DNA from: Nelumbo lutea
Lineage: Eukaryota > Streptophyta > Magnoliopsida > Proteales > Nelumbonaceae
Assembly: GCA_022828595.1 (NCBI GenBank)
Contig: JAKGHH010000008.1
Span: 27,768,378 to 27,832,377 of the forward strand
DNA: 64,000 nt
Reading direction: 5' to 3'
The number at the start of each line of letters is the position of its first letter. Position 1 is the first letter of the stretch. The translations under genes were made by a program, and so were the position numbers. The notes beneath the pieces are model-generated. The model was not told the DNA's origin. It saw nothing but the letters and a program-made list of their open reading frames with translations, and searched no databases. Below, one piece after another: positions 34,912-46,100 of this stretch.

Positions 34912-35125
34912 TTGCATGGTCTATACAAAGTCCCTATCATATCTCATCTCTGTTCACACTGGGGCTCACATTTTGGTTCAGGAGCCACAGGATCTGCACT
35001 TTCAAGGAAGATGACTAACTGAATGCCCAGGAACTCACAACAGTCCACTGATCTCATTTTGAAAGGATTTGCTTCCTCTAATGATCAAGTGAAGATATGA
35101 TAGGGACATTGTATAGACCATGCAA
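34912..35125. ncRNA. Candidate small-RNA fold-back (33-bp stem)
   Basis: The 33 bases at 34912-34944 (starting TTGCATGGTCTATACAA) are the reverse complement of 35093-35125 (ending TTGTATAGACCATGCAA) with one mismatch. The loop is 148 bases. Weaker complementarity seems to continue outward to about 34860 and 35200. This is the shape of a plant MIRNA precursor derived from an inverted duplication. I do not recognise a known miRNA in it, and the transcribed strand is unknown. A degenerate foldback element is the alternative. Confidence 0.4.
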
Positions 35126-35283
35126 GAAACCTAGTGATAAGATAGATCTGCTAAGCCAATAAGAGAACCAAGAGCCCTTTAATAGGATAGTTCTGACAAA
35201 TACACAGCAAGTATACGATTGCCAAGTGGAGTTCAGATATGCTAGAATAACAAAATGAAAAACCAGTTCGGAATTCAATGCTT

Positions 35284-35398
35284 GAACTGGTCCTCACAGC
35301 CCTTGCAATCGCACTTCGGAACATCTCTGTACTTGTATGTTTTTATTCATGGGAGATGTTCTCATTGTATAGCTGTAAGTGATTTGAGGACCAATTCT
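35284..35398. ncRNA. Candidate MIRNA-like hairpin
   Basis: The arm at 35284-35327 (GAACTGGTCCTCA ... GAACATCTC) pairs with 35354-35398 (GAGATGTTCTC ... TGAGGACCAATTC). There are 12 of 13 matches at the base, a central section with mismatches and one bulge, and nine perfect pairs near a loop of about 26 bases. It lies only 160 bp from the fold-back at 34912-35125. An 8-bp stem (ACCAGTTC/GAACTGGT, 35262-35291) competes with its base. Confidence 0.35.
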
Positions 35399-35459
35399 GT
35401 GAGGAGGAAAACCCGATTCATGAAAAATACTCATTTTTGCACATTGATTGTTATCTTTG

Positions 35460-36985
35460 AATGGGAGAGGCTTTTTTTTTTCTAAATAAACCCTTGCTTC
35501 TTTCATTTTGTTGGGTTTGAGAACAAAACAAAATCTTAGGGCACGCAAGGTTGTCGATATCACCCCTTGCTCTCCTTTCTCCCTCCCCTTTTCCTTTTCC
35601 TCCTCCTCCTCCTCTCTCTCTCCAAACACCCAAACCATCTTCTCTCCTAAAATTTCTCATAAACTATCTCTCCTTACTAATTTTCTGTGAACATAAATTA
35701 TCTCCTTTATCTTATAGCTCCATTGCAACGAATTTAATTTTTTTAAACATTGAGCGGTAGATCAAATGAATTAGGTTGTTTCCTCCTAGGAGAAGAAGCA
35801 TAAGAAGAAATGAACTAGGGGCATAAAAATTTCAATGCATCAAGAAGATGAAGTTCATTAATCAATTTAATTGAATGCTCGAAAACCGTCCAACCTACTA
35901 GCTTCAACTACGAATTCAACCAAACTAGACCAATATGGTTTGATCGGTTTAACCCGGTTGTGCAATTTTCAAAAAAAAAAAATGAGGGACGGGTAATTTA
36001 AATATCTAAAAACCATCCACCCACTAGCTTCAATTACCACTCCATACCAAGCTAGACCAATATCATTTGATTGATTTGACCCAGATTATATAATTTTAAA
36101 AATAAAAAGAGCAAATAAGGGAAATTTTCACTAAAAATAATTTTGTTAATTAGAAAATAACAGAAAAACCAGAAAACTAAGGAAAGATAATATAAAAAAA
36201 ATTATTAAAATTTTGTTAATAGACAGAAAATTGATAAAATAAGGAAAATTTTCTAAAAAATTAGAAAATAACAAATATATATATATATATAAACTTATTT
36301 TTAATTAATTGATAAAATAAAAGAAATTTTCACTAAAAATAACATAATCTTTTAACATATAAAAGTAATATTTATCGAGAAAATATTAAAAATAGAAAGT
36401 AAGTAGACAATAAAAATAAGGTAAAATTAAAAGCCAACAACTTACTTTAAATGATTAACTTATTAAGTAACTTATAAATTAAAAAAGTTAAATAACATGG
36501 TTTTATTAACATACTCTAAATTAGTAAAATTAATTTTACAAAATTTATAAAATTTAAAACTTAAAATATTATTACAAATTTTAACATAATAAAAAATAAG
36601 AATTTAACAGACTTAGAAAAAAATATTTTATTAGTTAAAATTGATACAAATTAATAAAAAAGTAACTCCCTCTCCCTAATCCCTTCTAATTTTTTTTTGG
36701 GTTTTTATTTTATTTTATTAGACAATAGATAACCCAAGAATAATGGTAAGATGGATATAATATATAAAAATTAATAATTCAAGTATCATGGAAGAAATTT
36801 TTATGACATTTCATTCATGATTTACAATATCAAAGTTACTTCTAGCCAAGGTTCTAATTATTGATATTCTCAATATGCAAAAGAACACCTCTCTTTTTTT
36901 AAATTTTTTTTGGATGGAAATTTGTTCGTGGAGACCTCACATCACCTATTAAGATTTAAGCCAAACTTACAATGTAGAAACCAAA
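35460..36985. other. CT-rich patch then very AT-rich intergenic
   Basis: 35570-35640 is pyrimidine-rich on the plus strand (TCCTCC and CTCTCT words), which can occur in plant leaders, but no downstream gene is found. 36100-36660 is AT-rich with repeated AAAATTTTCAC words. No gene seen. Confidence 0.4.
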
Positions 36986-36987
36986 TC

Positions 36988-37157
36988 GAGAAGTAAAGGG
37001 AATCAATGATTAGGTGAAGCATCACATGTGACATTTTTAATGTTAAAGTTTTTAATATAATTAATACAAATTGAGAAGTAAAGGGAATCAATGATTTGGT
37101 GAAGCATCACATGTGACATTTTTAATGTCAAAGTTTTTAATATAATTAATACATCTC
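36988..37157. repeat. Two tandem copies of 85 bp
   Basis: The unit starting GAGAAGTAAAGGGAATCAAT is repeated after 85 bases with about three differences; each copy includes AAGCATCACATGTGACATTT. Confidence 0.9.
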
Positions 37158-38090
37158 ATAAAATGGGAACCAATGAAAAGTAAATAAACTATGTGGCATC
37201 TTAAATGTGATTGGTTACTTCTTTAAAATGGTTGAAATTATCTCTCTCTCTCTAAATCATCTTAAATGACCCTAAAAACCAATAATATCATATGATACTT
37301 GTTCTAGCCCATTTTATTAATAACATGTAATATTATAAGTTTAGAACCACTTTTAATTTAATTTAGGGTAAATTACAGATAGATACCTTATACTTTGTGA
37401 GTAGTGACACTTGAGGGCCTAAACTTTCAATTGCAATAATTTAATACCCTAAAATTTCAAAAATAAACACTTAAGTCCAATTCCATTAAAATTGGCATTA
37501 AGATAAGAATAAAATTACAAAAATGTTAATATCTAGATTCTTTTTGTTATCTTCTTCTACCTTTGGACACAAAAAGTGGCGACAAAAAAAATTTGGTGGG
37601 TTGTGCATGTGTACAAGTACAAAAGCTAGGGATGATCATGGGTTGGGTTGGGCCTGGGCCAAGTTTTATAGGGTATCAACAGTACCAAGGCTTGCCCAAA
37701 CTAGCCCCTGTGAATTAAAATTTTAATTTAACTTCATGTTCATAGTTATAGAAAAACACATTTAAATTGTTATTGTTTATATAGGGTAAATTGCTAAAAC
37801 CTCCCCTAAAGTTTAATAATTATAATCACCTCCCCTGAACTTTGTAGAATAGTTTCAAGTAGACCCTCATGTTAAAATTCTCCAACAAGAGGCATGAAAA
37901 TGTCCAAAGTATCCATGTAATTACTTTTGACTAAAATGTTTATTATCCAAAATTTCTATTCATATCAATGACTACCCCAAACCTTTCCAATCTTTTGTCT
38001 GGAATTGATATATTTTCCAAATTTCTTCATATTAATTGCTCAATGGTAAAGCTGCAACTTTAAGCTTTCTTTTTACTTTGTTGTTCATAA
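37158..38090. other. Intergenic, dispersed repeat fragments only
   Basis: Contains GGGTTGGGTTGGGCCTGGGCC-like words near 37640-37670 and an AAATTGCTAAAACCTCCCC segment near 37790. No gene was recognised. Confidence 0.35.
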
Positions 38091-38525
38091 GGCTGCAACC
38101 GGAAACGATGCAAATAAGTGTAAATGCAAATATGTAGAGTGTAAAGTGGTTCATATAAATTGCAAAGTTGGGTTAGTTTTGCATTGACAAATTTACCTTC
38201 TTATCAAACTGACTTTTGGTTGTAATTGATGCAAATACGAATTCCAATAAAGAATATGCATTTTTTTTATTAAAAGCCCACTTGATTGCAAATTTACTTC
38301 TTTTTTATTGATGTGCTTTTACATCTTATTGTCAATGTAAATATGCATTGGAAAATGTGTTTTTTGTCATTTGTCAATGCATAAATGTAATGTTGTCAAA
38401 TACATGCAAAAGTGAACAAGAGTGCATATTTACCCTGAATTGGGATTTATACTCGTACAAATACATACAAAATATAAGATTTTGCACTCTACAAATTTAT
38501 ATTCATACTCCTTCCAAACTGAGCC
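38091..38525. mobile_element. TAA-type MITE (family A)
   Basis: TAA flanks both ends (38088-38090, 38526-38528). The right end (ACTCCTTCCAAACTGAGCC) is well conserved with other family members. The left end (GGCTGCAACCGGAAACGATG) is a diverged inverted copy. The 435-bp interior encodes nothing recognised. Confidence 0.65.
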
Positions 38526-39224
38526 TAAAGTATATATATATTGTAAAAACCAGCCTCAATAATAACCACGCATATTTTGAACATTTTCATGCCTCTTGTT
38601 AAAGGATTTTAAGAGAATCTATTGCAACTATGTCAGAAAATTCAGGGAGGTGATTATAAATAGGCCTAAGACTTGCTTGGCCCTAACCCTACCCACATTG
38701 TGTGCGGACTTGATGCAGATCTAGGCCTGAAAATTTACAGACAATGTTGGGTCAGATCATAAATGGTCGTCCCTAATGACCAGACAACTCAAATGTTCTC
38801 ACTTCTCACTTTTTCCATATGCTTTATTTAGATGCAAACTCTAGCTACTTTATTAATTATTCCGGTGAATTAGCATTTCTTTTCTGTTGCCACTCGATTG
38901 GGTCCGAAGATAGCATAATAAGAATAATAAAAAGGATTATCTAATTATGGGCATCTTAATAATTTTCACTCTCACTGTAAAACCAATCTAATGAAATTAA
39001 ATTTAACTATATATTTAAAATGTCATTTAAGTATTAAATGTCACTTAAAAGTTCAAACTCTTTTAAGTATCACAAGCCCAAAAGGTACAGGGTACCTATA
39101 ATTTACCTTTAATATATATAATATTAGAATCATTTTATTAAATCCAATTTTGGATTAAAAAAATGTTGCAATTCCAAATCTGCCCATAACGTCACCAAAA
39201 TATATATTTTTGGTTGGTCACCTA

Positions 39225-39590
39225 AGAGTGTCAATTGAATTGGATTTGGTCCAATTCGGTTCGGTCTAATGTAAGTCCATTACAAATGGACCTGGTCCAA
39301 TCCAGTCCAATGAATATTTTAAACTGGTCCAGAGACTGTTCAATCTGTTCAAATTCCTATTAATTTAGATTGGTTTCAATTCAAACCTGGTCCATTCACA
39401 TTTATGTTTTTATCTTCTATCAATGGATTAGATATTGACTCAATCCAATATAATTCATTATGAACAGATAAAGTTTAATCCAATATATCATATGGGTCCG
39501 TCCAGTTCATCCAAATTCAGTGTTATTAATCCGTCCAATCCATCCAAATGGATTTTGATTTGGACGGAGTCCAAATCACCTCTAGTTGAA
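39225..39590. mobile_element. Dispersed GTGTCAATTGA repeat, uninterrupted copy
   Basis: Starts AAGAGTGTCAATTGAATTGG and runs through GGTCCAATCCAGTCCAATG to CAAATGGATTTTGATTTGG. The same block order appears in the interrupted copy at 15243-16088. Confidence 0.6.
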
Positions 39591-39835
39591 CCCCTAATCT
39601 GTATATTATGGGTGGTCCCATTTTGTGGCACCCACAAAGTCAAATTGACAAAAGGAAATCTCTGTAGCCCAAAGAGAATCCCCTCAAGCAACCACAATCA
39701 TGTCTCATTTATCACATTATCTGGTCCACAAGAAATGAACCCCAAAAACAACACGTAAACAATCACACTAATCACCCTCCACGTGGCCTGTTCGAAGACA
39801 TTCCATCCTCCCACAACTGACCGAATTCCCTTTCC

Positions 39836-40787
39836 GTTTAAAAGGGTATAGAGAGAGACAGAAAGAGGAGAGAGAGAGAGTGTGTGAGAGAGAGAAAGAG
39901 TGATCTATTACGGGGGGAAACGAGAGGCCTGGAATCGCTGGCCTCACATTCTGCGTGTGTAGAAGGACGGAGTCGCTTGGGACCTTATCCTATCCATCTA
40001 TCCATCCATCCATCCATCTCAACTCACACCACCATCACCTTACCTTAAAACCCTCTCTCTCTTGCTCACACGCATTCTCTCTCTTTCTCTCTCTACTCCC
40101 TCTAAACCCGACCACACTCTCTTCACCTCACTTTTCTCTTCAATCCTCTTTCCCCTTCTCTTTCTACCGCTTTTCAATAAGAAGTGCTCCAGAAATTCTT
40201 CAAATTGCCCGCACTAGTTCAAAGATACAATAAAGTCGAAGACCAGGCATTCGGATTCTCATTTTTTCCCTCACTTCTGCTTGATAGTTGATGTTACAGT
40301 TGAGGAGCTATTATACTTCTTTCTGATACTCAATTTCTTTCTTGTTTCTGATACCCATTTCACATTTTTGTTCTAGTCCGGTTTCACTGCTTCTCTTGTA
40401 GGATAAGGAATTGATTTAAGTGGGTTCTTTCCAATTTCTTGATTAATCTCTGCTCGTCTTTTAGAGGTTCGAAGCCACTTAGCCAAATTTTGTTCTGAGA
40501 AATTCTTTTTCTATTGAACCAATTTGGTTGGAATGCACGAAACACTCATATAGTCATATCCCCCTTTTGTATGCAGAGATTGGACTTGATAATTAGTTGT
40601 TTCGAACGGTTTTGGATCAACCACTGAAGCGTGAAGATTGAAGGGAAGATAAGGATAAGAGCGGGCGACTCTGGGTTTCGATTGAAAAGAGCTTGAAAAG
40701 ATTTAACAGGGAAGCTCCCAATCCAGAATATCTCTTGTCTTGGAAGAACCATCGCTTTTCCCATTAATTGAGTTGGTTTGATGCCCA
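39836..40787 (+). promoter_or_regulatory. Probable core promoter and 5' leader of the REC gene
   Basis: A TATA-like TTTAAAAGGGTATAG lies at about 39836-39850, followed by (GA)n, a CCAT tetranucleotide run near 39992-40018 and pyrimidine-rich sequence to about 40170. These features are common in plant 5' UTRs. The leader would be up to about 900 nt and may contain an intron that I cannot place. An out-of-frame ATG at 40781 precedes the chosen start by seven bases. Confidence 0.4.
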
Positions 40788-43076
40788 ATGGCTCCAAAAA
40801 CGGGAAAATCGAAACCCCACAAAGCCAAAGGCGAGAAGAAGAAAAAGGAAGAGAAAGGTAATTGAATCTACTCCGCAACTACTCTGTTTCTCCAACTTTT
40901 TTATGCCTTCTTTATATTCCATATACCGATATTCTGTTGAAATCCATTGATTCATCATTCCATTTCTTGCTTCCCACCCCGCAGTTTTGCCGACGGTTCT
41001 GGATATCACCGTTGAGACGCCGGACTACTCTCAGATAACGCTCAAGGTAAGACCGAAGCTCTCTGTCTCGAACTTCACTTTGGTTGGGTACTGGTGTGGG
41101 GGTGCGCATTACGCACACCCATTGTCGTTGGTTCTTCTAGAACTCGAAAACAGTTCTCCACATGCACGGTGTGTTCCCCCCGCCCCCCACCCATTTCCTG
41201 AATTAATGCACCGGGTAGGCGTACGATAAGATGAATTTAAGTGAAATGTGGAGGGGGTGGGTGCAGGATAAGGAGATGGCGATGGCAATTCTCTGATTGG
41301 TCCATTCCTCTCATAATCTCATTCTCTGTTTCAGGGAATCTCGACGGACAAAATCCTGGACGTCCGGAAGCTTTTAGCAGTCCACGTCGAGACTTGTCAC
41401 TTGACCAACTACTCCTTCTCCCACGAGGTATGCTCGCTTCTTTTGTATCATGGTTTGTGCAACGCTTTCAGCATTTCTTTTGCTCTACCTTCATCACTCA
41501 GCATCAGTCTCTTTAATGCCATCCTTGCTAAAATGCGCCACTCCATCATGGGCCCCGGGTGGTAAAAAAAGGGACAATAATTGAATACCATTGGATTGGA
41601 ATCTTTAATAAACACTCAAATTGAATTTAAAATGTATTTGTAATTAGGCTTTTTTTTTGTTTTATTTATTAACTAGCTTTTTATTTATTTATTATTTTTC
41701 TTTGTATTATATCACATGTCTTTTCTTTTGGAGGAACATCGACTGACCATGTTATCTTAGTTATTGGGCTATTGACACATAATTAGACTCTGGACCGCCA
41801 TGTTCTTCTACCCATAATGTTTATAGAATGTTAACTGAGAGGTGGCAACTTAGTTGGTATGTTATCTCATTTATTTTAGTAAAGACATAAATTTGATTTT
41901 CCTACCACCAACCTGCGGGAGAGTTCACATCTCCGCCCCACAGCACATCTCCATCATGTATTGGAACATTTCTCGATGATGACAATTTGACATCATCGGT
42001 TCTAGTACCATCATATGAAGATGTTTTCAATACACAGTGGGGATGTGCTGCTGGGCGAAGATGTGATCTCCTTGGGGTAGGGGGCCGTGGTGCTAATTAG
42101 TGTGATCCTGCATTACTCAAAGGCCCCTATGGGGGATTCGGGCGTATCACCAAATGCTAAAAAAGAAAAAAGAACAAAATAATGTCTTTTGAGAATGTAG
42201 ATAAGATTCCAAGTTTAGACATTCCACCTACTAATTTGCCACATGATGAAGCATAGGCATTTGGTGTATTTTTTTTCGCACTTTCAAATTTTATCCTATA
42301 CTAAGAATGGTTATGGATATAAGCCATTTTAAGTTTGGAATTTTTTCTCCATCCTCCCTTCATCACCTATTTCATTAGGGGTATAAGGGGCTGTTTGTTA
42401 ATAGCTGAAGATGCTGAAATGAAAATTTTATCACTTTGTTTTTTAGTGAATAAGATATGGTTGTGAGCTCCTTAACGGCTGAAACTGAAGTTGGGTTGAC
42501 CATTATATCCTTAAAAATATTATTATTTAATTATTTTAACAACTAAAAACATTTTTAGATTTTGAGAGATAAAAAATTTTGCTTTAAATTCTTAGAAGAA
42601 AAAAAGGGCATGATATCATTTCATATAGCTTTCAAATTATCATCAAAATAAATAAATTGTTAATAAGGCTCATTTGGGAAGAATGCAAATACAAATATGA
42701 TTAGTGCAATACAAATGGAGCCTATAAATGTAAACCGTCCATATTTATAGTTGCATTCTTCCAAACGGAGCCTATTGGGATCGTTTTTAACTTAAAAAAG
42801 AAAAAGAAAAAGTTAGAACACATGCAACAAATCGGCCTGCAAACAAAATCTCCACAAACACCATTGTATTGAAATACTTTGCTGCATATCAAATACTTTG
42901 TTGCTTTTCCATCCAAACAGCGGACTCATATATCGGCATTTAATGTGGTATGAACTCGGTGTCTACTGAAACACCCAACCAAATAAGGCTGGGATGGGCC
43001 AAAACATAGACCCGAGGCTGAGTTCATGCTGGGCTCGGATTGGCCCAGGCCTGGCTCGAGGGCTAAAACACTGTAT

Positions 43077-43120
<44 letters not shown>

Positions 43121-46100
43121 AATATATATATATATAAGGTATAAAGGGGTCTTGAAAAAATGAGAATAGAACTTCTAGCATTTTGTTACAAGGTTGGGTT
43201 TGCCTGAACCCTGTTCAAAGCCAAAAGTATGAGCTGGGCTGAATTTTCGCCCAGGCCCAAAGACTGATTTCAGGACTTGGGTTGGGCCAACTGTGCCCAA
43301 GTCCAATTCTCTTCTGTCAAAATCATGCTACGCCAGCGGAGCATGATTGCGAAAAGGGCTTAATAGTTAAATGCAACGTGCAACGATTAACGACTAACGA
43401 CCTCCCGCTCTCAAACAGGTCCGAGGCCCTAGGCTGAAAGATTCGGTGGAAATCGTCTCCCTCAAACCTTGCGTGCTCTCTATCGTCGAAGGTAATACGG
43501 GTTCCAAATTCCTAATTTGAAGTCTGAATTTTATTAAGTTTCAGGTCGTTGGATTGGGATGTCATAATGTGAGAGCACTGGTCATCTCAACCAATCCAAC
43601 GATCTGTAGCGCATGGAGCTTTTTTATCGAAGTGACACGATGTATAGTATCACTATTGAACTCAAAGCCGAAGATCTCCCGCTTTCGCAGAGGACTACAC
43701 AGAGGAACTTGCAGTTACTCATATTCGTCGACTTCTAGACATTGTCGCCTGCACGACGTCCTTCGGTTCTTCCACGTCTTCTCCCAAAAATGGTGGACCG
43801 AAAGAACCCAGTTCGAAAGAACATGGTTCGAACGATGGCGAAGCCTTGGTTGACTCGCTTGCAGAAAATGGAGGTGAATCTAATTCGAAGCAAAAAACAG
43901 GAAGCAAGCAATCGAATCCTGCCATTAATGGAAATCATAAAGCTGGGCAAGGCGTCAAAGCTAGCAAAGATGGGAAGACGGAAACCATAACTACCGTTGA
44001 CTCCGGGAAGGAGATGGCGGAGAAGGGGGACGTGGTCTCGATGTGCCCGCCAACAAAGCTGGGCCAGTTCTACGACTTCTTCTCATTTTCGCACCTTACT
44101 CCGCCGGTCCAGTGTGAGTTTCTTTTTCTTTTCGCTTTTACGGTTTTAAAGAAAAGGAAGAATTGGGGTACTGTTTGCTTGATTCTGTGGCATGTGTCTG
44201 TGAATTTTCTCATATTGCACTCAGTGTTTTCAATGAATTTGGGTTTTGTTCAGTTTGTGTTGTCACTTGTTCCATAACTCCCTTTTTGTTTAACGAATTG
44301 ATCTTAGGAAATTCGATTTGGGTTGTAGTTTGGTTGACTGTGGGTTCAATTGCAGACATTAGGAGGTCGTCCCGTCCGTTCCTTGAGGAGAAAACCGAAG
44401 ACGATTTCTTCCAAATCGATGTGAGTTTTCTATCTTTGTTTTTTGGGTTATGGTAAGAATTTGTGGAAGTTACTTTTCTTCAGTGCTCTGGCAATGATGG
44501 TAGGTAAGGTTGTACTGTTATGTTTATTAGGTTAAAAATGGCTGTATGTGCAGGTACGAGTCTGCAATGGGAAGCCAGTGACGATTGTCGCTTCCCGTAA
44601 AGGGTTTTATCCTGCTGGGAAACATCTTTTCCTTAGTCACTCTTTGGTTAGTTTGTTGCAGCAGATAAGCCGGGCTTTTGATGGGGTAAGTTTTGTCCTT
44701 TTTTTTTACTCCAGACGGATACTTGGTCTGTGTTTCTCGGTCTCTTCTTCTTTTTCCATTAAACTCTCTAACTGTATTTTAACTTAATTTTTGTTGCAGG
44801 CTTACAAATCTCTAATGAAAGCTTTCACAGAGCACAATAAGGTGAGTAATTTTACCATATGATTATGATGTGTTATGAAGTCGATGAGTCCATAATTCCA
44901 TTCCTTCTTTGCAGTTTGGAAACCTACCTTATGGGTTTCGTGCAAACACATGGGTTGTTCCTCCCATTGTTGCCGATAACCCATCCATTTTCCCCCCTCT
45001 TCCTACAGAGGATGAAAGTTGGGGAGGAAATGGGGGTGGTCAAGGAAGAGATGGGAAGCATGATAACAGGCAATGGGCAAGAGAATTCTCAATATTGGCT
45101 GCCATGCCTTGTAAGACGGCAGAAGAGAGACAAATCCGAGATCGAAAAGCCTTCCTACTTCACAGTCTATTTGTCGATGTTTCAGTCTTTAAAGCTGTTG
45201 CAGCTATCCAGCGCCTTACTGAAAGTAGTAAAGGTTCTCTGAATTGCCAAACTGCTTCACATGAAGAACAAGTTGGGGATTTAAGGATTACAGTAACAAG
45301 AGATGTACCTGATGCAAGCACAAAGTTGGAATGTAAAAATGATGGAAGTCAGTCTCCGGGAATGTCACCCCAGATGCTTGCACAGCGAAACTTACTTAAA
45401 GGAATCACTGCAGATGAGAGTGCAACAGTTCATGTAAGAAAAATATTTAATTTTTTTTATATTTGTCACCATTTGATGGTTTACTCTTTGTATAGTGGTT
45501 CTTATTTTAACTTGTTGAAGAAGTTATTGTTAAAACCTGAATTAGCCTAGTGGTTTTGCAGGATACTGCTACTCTAGGTGTTGTGGTAGTTAGATATTGT
45601 GGATACACGGCAGTTGTTAAAGTTCCAGTTGAGATAAACTGGGAGGGAAGTTCTATTCCCCAGGACATTGACATCGAGGATCAACCTGATGGTGGTGCTA
45701 ATGCATTAAATGTCAATAGGTAAGTGCTTAGACACCTTAAGTTATGAGAGCTGAATAGGGGACCTCTACAAGGCTGACTTGGTTAAATTCAAGTCAGTTT
45801 CACATGGTTTGCTTAGTAGTTGGATGGCTAGACAACCCCAAGTGCACTGAATACTGTTAAGTAGTTTGTCATTGTCTAATTCCTGCTTTCTTTCCAGCTT
45901 GAGAATGCTGTTACACAAGTCCTCCTCACCACAATCATCAAGTGTAGTTCAACGCTCACAGAATGCAGATTTTGGGGATTTACGGTCTGCTAGGTGCTTG
46001 GTAAGGAAAGTACTAAGGGACAGTCTGTCAAAATTGCAAGGAGAAGATGCTAAGCAGAGGAGGTCTATCAGATGGGAGCTCGGTGCGTGTTGGGTGCAGC

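Noticed and set aside
34825..35022. 65-codon frame, mirrored by a similar frame on the other strand near 35078-35278
   Set aside because: The similarity of the two peptides (HGLYKVPIIS and HGLYNVPIIS) is a by-product of the inverted repeat at 34912-35125, not evidence for coding.
35551..35760. Pyrimidine-rich open frames near 35550-35690 as a gene
   Set aside because: Low-complexity Ser/Pro/Phe translation on one strand and Glu/Lys/Gly on the other; no splice structure or downstream exons.
39955..40233. Long upstream frame in the REC leader
   Set aside because: It starts with GTG, not ATG, and consists of pyrimidine-rich UTR-like sequence.
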